A stretch of DNA of 9,339 nt from an uncultured Ardenticatenia bacterium (lineage in GTDB: Bacteria > Chloroflexota > Anaerolineae > Promineifilales > Promineifilaceae): positions 1 to 9,339 of the forward strand of contig CALLZA010000940.1 in NCBI GenBank assembly GCA_937858165.1, written 5' to 3'. A program made the translations under genes and the position numbers. Numbering within the stretch: the first letter of the stretch is position 1; the number at the start of each line of letters is the position of its first letter. Under the pieces are notes generated by a model that was given only the letters and a program-made list of their open reading frames with translations, searched no databases and had not been told where the DNA came from. Positions 7,012 through 9,339 of the stretch are shown in pieces.

Positions 7012-7020
7012 TGCTAGAAT
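7012..7020 (+). promoter_or_regulatory. Candidate extended -10 promoter for the VanW gene
   Basis: TGCTAGAAT (7012-7020) matches an extended -10 element (TGn followed by a near-consensus hexamer). It lies in the 98-base gap between the nested hairpin and the next gene, 38 bases before its ATG. No good -35 is visible, which extended -10 promoters can tolerate. Confidence 0.45.
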
Positions 7021-7058
7021 TCGACGATTCTTAACGACAGAACGCGAGAACATCGCTT

Positions 7059-8939
7059 ATGCAGGCAATTTCACCTCGCTCCCAACGTCCGGCCATGGGC
7101 CGGAACCTCGGTTACTTCTTCATCCCGCCGCTCGTCGGCCTGGCGCTGCTGGTGCTGGCGCTGGCGGTGGGTATGAGCGTCTACCGCGCCCAACACAGCG
7201 GCCGTGTTTACACGGGCGTTACCGTTCAGGGGCTTGACCTGGGCGAGATGACCGTGGCCGAAGCCGAGGCGGCGCTGGTCGGCGCGCTGCCCTACGCCGG
7301 CGCGGCCACCGTCACCCTGATCGACCCGGCCACAGGCGAGGCGTGGCCCTTCGCGCCCGCCCAGTTGGGCATTGCCGTCGATGCCCCGGCCACGGCCGCC
7401 GCCGCGTTCGACGTCGGCCGCTCCGGTGGGCCGCTGCGCCGGCTGCAAGATACCTTCCAGAGCTGGTACTACGGCCGCGATATCGCCCCCATCGTCGTCT
7501 ACGACGAGGCCCAACTCGACCGCGCCCTGGCCGGGCTGAGCGAGGCGGTCGAGCGCCCCGCGGTCAGCGCCAGTTGGCAGTCGACTGACGGCCGCGCCCC
7601 GGCCTACGTTCCGGCGCAGGTTGGCCGCCACATCGACCGCACCTATTTGCGCGAGCAACTGCTGGCGCCGATTCGCACCCAGGCCGACGCGCGCGTCGAG
7701 TTGCTTGTCCATGACATTTACCCGCCGGTCTACGACTCGCCGCAGACGGTCGGCCAACTGACCAACCTCTACGCCGAGCCGGTGCGCTTCTACTTCCCGC
7801 AACCGCTGGACGATCTCGACCTGAGCGGTGTGACACTGCCCAGCGAGGAACTGGCCCGTTGGGTGCGCGTGGAGCAGATTGAGGAGCCGGGCGGCCGCGT
7901 GACCCATCGCGTCCAGGTGGACGAAAACGCCGCCCGCAACTGGCTGGCCCAGTTCGGGGCGCAGTTCTATCGCGAACCGGTCAACGCCCGCTACTACTTC
8001 AACGACGACACGCGCGAGCTGGTGCTCGTCTCGCCCCACATCAACGGCCGCGAGCTGGACGTGGACGCTACCTTGCAGCGCTTCGTGGCCCAGATCAATA
8101 GCGACAACCACGCCGTGCCCATCGTCCTGCGCGACATCACCCCCCTGGCCCACTCTGGGGCGACGGCGGCCGAGTTGGGCATCACCGAGCTCATCACCGA
8201 GACGACGACCTGGTTCTACGGCTCGTCGGACGCGCGCAAGCACAACATCGCCCGCGCCGCGGCCAACTTCTACGGCGTCGTCGTTGCCCCTGGGGAGGAG
8301 TTCTCCTTCAACCGTTACCTCGGCTCGGTCAGTGAGACGGATGGCTACGAGGTTGGGCTGGTCATCGTTGGCGGCCGGACGTTGCGCGGCGTCGGCGGCG
8401 GCGTCTGCCAGGTCAGCACCACGCTCTACCAGACCGCCTTCTGGTCCGGCTTCCCCATCGTCGAGCGCTGGGAGCACGGCTATATGGTTGGCTACTACAA
8501 CGACGGTGAAGGGCCGGGCATGGACGCCACGGTGTTCTCGCCCATCGTTGACTTCCGTTTCATCAACAACACGCCCTACCACCTGCTGATCGAGAACTAC
8601 TACAACGAAGAGTTTGAGTCATTGACCTTCAAGTTCTACAGCACCAGCATGGGGCGGCGCGTGGAGAAGACGGAGCCGGTGTTCGAAAACGTCGTGCCGC
8701 CGCCGGAAGAGGACGTGTGGGAGTTCGACGCCGAGATCGCCGAGGGTACGGTCGAGCAGTACGACTACGCCACTGAAGGCGCGCGCGTCACCGTCCAGCG
8801 CCAGGTGTACAACGCCGACGGCGAGCTGATCGAGGAGAAGGCGTTCGTCAGCAACTACATCCCCTGGCCCAATGTCTATCGCTATGGGCCGGGCGTGGAA
8901 GAGGGCGACTACTCGCTGGTGCCTGAGCCGGAGTCGTAG
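7059..8939 (+). CDS. Membrane-anchored VanW-domain cell-wall protein with putative peptidoglycan-binding and G5-like regions
   Basis: The 626-residue product starts with a cytoplasmic basic tail and one membrane helix (about 20-42), placing the rest outside the cell. Residues from about 50 (GRVYTGVTVQGLDLGEMTVAEAEAAL) look like the PG_binding_4/YoaR-type domain; a second related region probably extends to about 370. The VanW domain follows (about 380-515) with its hallmark GGVCQVSTTLY at 447-457, including Cys450, then FPIVERWEHGYMVGYY and MDATVFSPIVDFRF. The C-terminal part (about 545-605, EIAEGTVEQYDY...GELIEEKAFVSNY) resembles a G5 domain. VanW was named from vancomycin-resistance clusters, but its biochemical role is not established and no van genes are nearby, so resistance should not be inferred. 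ATG at 7059 is chosen because the membrane helix follows; a ribosome-binding site is weak (GAGAA upstream). Confidence 0.93.
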   Translation: MQAISPRSQRPAMGRNLGYFFIPPLVGLALLVLALAVGMSVYRAQHSGRVYTGVTVQGLDLGEMTVAEAEAALVGALPYAGAATVTLIDPATGEAWPFAPAQLGIAVDAPATAAAAFDVGRSGGPLRRLQDTFQSWYYGRDIAPIVVYDEAQLDRALAGLSEAVERPAVSASWQSTDGRAPAYVPAQVGRHIDRTYLREQLLAPIRTQADARVELLVHDIYPPVYDSPQTVGQLTNLYAEPVRFYFPQPLDDLDLSGVTLPSEELARWVRVEQIEEPGGRVTHRVQVDENAARNWLAQFGAQFYREPVNARYYFNDDTRELVLVSPHINGRELDVDATLQRFVAQINSDNHAVPIVLRDITPLAHSGATAAELGITELITETTTWFYGSSDARKHNIARAAANFYGVVVAPGEEFSFNRYLGSVSETDGYEVGLVIVGGRTLRGVGGGVCQVSTTLYQTAFWSGFPIVERWEHGYMVGYYNDGEGPGMDATVFSPIVDFRFINNTPYHLLIENYYNEEFESLTFKFYSTSMGRRVEKTEPVFENVVPPPEEDVWEFDAEIAEGTVEQYDYATEGARVTVQRQVYNADGELIEEKAFVSNYIPWPNVYRYGPGVEEGDYSLVPEPES

Positions 8940-9001
8940 CGCGCACCTCTTGCCGCTCTGCGGCACAACCGGCACCGCCGTCTTTGCTCCAGCGCTCCAG
9001 C

Positions 9002-9025
9002 GCGGCGGGTTGAAGAACCCGCCGC
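9002..9025. repeat. Inverted repeat downstream of the VanW gene (10-bp arms)
   Basis: GCGGCGGGTT (9002-9011), loop GAAG, and AACCCGCCGC (9016-9025) form a perfect stem. No T-run follows. The remaining gap after the VanW stop (8940-9001) shows only a small 6-bp stem (8951-8956 with 8960-8965) and no gene. Confidence 0.8.
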
Positions 9026-9033
9026 TAGCGCCG

Positions 9034-9053
9034 AAGTGCGTTCAAACGCACTT
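9034..9053. repeat. Inverted repeat with AAGTGCGTT arms
   Basis: AAGTGCGTT (9034-9042), CA, then AACGCACTT (9045-9053) form a perfect 9-bp stem directly after the preceding hairpin. The AAGTGCG core is shared with the palindrome at 3865-3894, suggesting a related dispersed element. Genomic sequence ends at 9075. Confidence 0.75.
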
Positions 9054-9075
9054 TCAGAGGGCATCGTGCTTCTTT

Positions 9076-9141
9076 CTGTCTCTTATAAACATCTCCGAGC
9101 CCACGAGACCGTACTAGATCTCGTATGCAGTCTTCTGCTTG
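9076..9141 (-). other. Nextera adapter + i7 index + P7, reverse orientation (contamination)
   Basis: This is the reverse complement of 143-208 with two substitutions (A for C at 9088 and at 9129). Positions 9076-9109 are the transposase adapter, 9110-9117 (CGTACTAG) the same index, and 9118-9141 P7. Together with the left copy it forms a 66-base inverted pair that must not be read as transposon ends. Confidence 0.98.
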
Positions 9142-9339
9142 AAAAAAAAAAAAAGTAACAAAACTCGGGATAGGAATGATGAGCGGAACAATAATATAAC
9201 TAGACAGATCGTAAGTGTAACGGGTGTACATTATGACTACAGACCTAGAAAGATCGAAGAGAACGAGATGTGTGAGGAAGCAATTACTAATAGGACTAGG
9301 TAATCAATAAAATAGAGCAACAAGCGAACACTCAGCTCA
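9142..9339. other. A-run and sequencing noise beyond the adapter (not genomic)
   Basis: Thirteen A (9142-9154) follow the adapter, then A-rich sequence without gene structure. This is read-through past the fragment end and should be trimmed. Any open frame crossing 9076 is an artefact. Confidence 0.9.

Noticed and set aside
7071..8582. 503-residue open frame antisense to the VanW gene
   Set aside because: It is a composition shadow: high-GC codons leave antisense frames open. The + strand protein has clear VanW motifs, while the antisense product is Arg/Gly/Asp-rich with no family features.
7059..8939. Vancomycin-resistance determinant
   Set aside because: The VanW domain alone does not confer resistance and there are no vanHAX, vanS/R or related genes in the window.
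8951..8965. Rho-independent terminator after the VanW gene
   Set aside because: The 6-bp stem (TGCCGC/GCGGCA) is not followed by a T-run; chance occurrence is likely in GC-rich DNA.
9025..9231. 68-residue reverse-strand frame at the right end
   Set aside because: It spans adapter, A-run and noise, and only reads through contamination.

Overview
The window is one short assembled contig of high-GC bacterial DNA, roughly positions 209-9075, with Illumina/Nextera library sequence at both ends. A P7 adapter with the same 8-base index lies at 143-208 and, in inverse orientation, at 9076-9141. Outside the adapters are a T-run or A-run and base-call noise (1-142 and 9142-9339). None of the flanking sequence belongs to the organism. 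No RNA gene, CRISPR array, insertion sequence or integrase was seen.

The likely source is an uncultured, GC-rich (about 65% in a hand-counted pdxT line), probably monoderm bacterium. I lean towards Chloroflexota (Anaerolineae/Caldilineae-like). The grounds are the DXP-independent vitamin B6 synthase (PdxST), a Tat-exported MsrP that also carries a lipobox, a membrane-anchored VanW-domain protein, and many dispersed intergenic hairpin repeats. This is inference from gene content and style, not a phylogenetic result.

Layout: pdxS (5' end cut off by the adapter) and pdxT (+) encode the two subunits of pyridoxal 5'-phosphate synthase; the gap between them holds a G-quadruplex motif overlapping two competing perfect hairpins. 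Next comes an AT-richer, foreign-looking gene (1725-2537, +) for a two-TM protein with a possible degenerate phospholipase-D-like domain. It converges on a cytoplasmic PAS histidine kinase gene (2569-3741, -). Upstream of the kinase are three direct repeats with exact 11-base spacing, resembling the target of a PhoB/OmpR-type regulator, and then a perfect palindrome. From 4169 onward everything is on the + strand: msrP and msrQ (repair of methionine sulfoxide outside the cytoplasm), a membrane-anchored SAM methyltransferase, and a VanW/G5 cell-wall protein. Every gap in this run carries a long hairpin; three belong to one repeat family with CTCACGCAAAG ends.

The core genes are conventional. 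The less explained signals are the 11-base repeats before the kinase, the low-GC two-TM gene, the G4/hairpin element within pdxST, and the systematic placement of hairpin repeats between co-directional genes. I do not see convincing evidence of a complete new defence or biosynthetic system.
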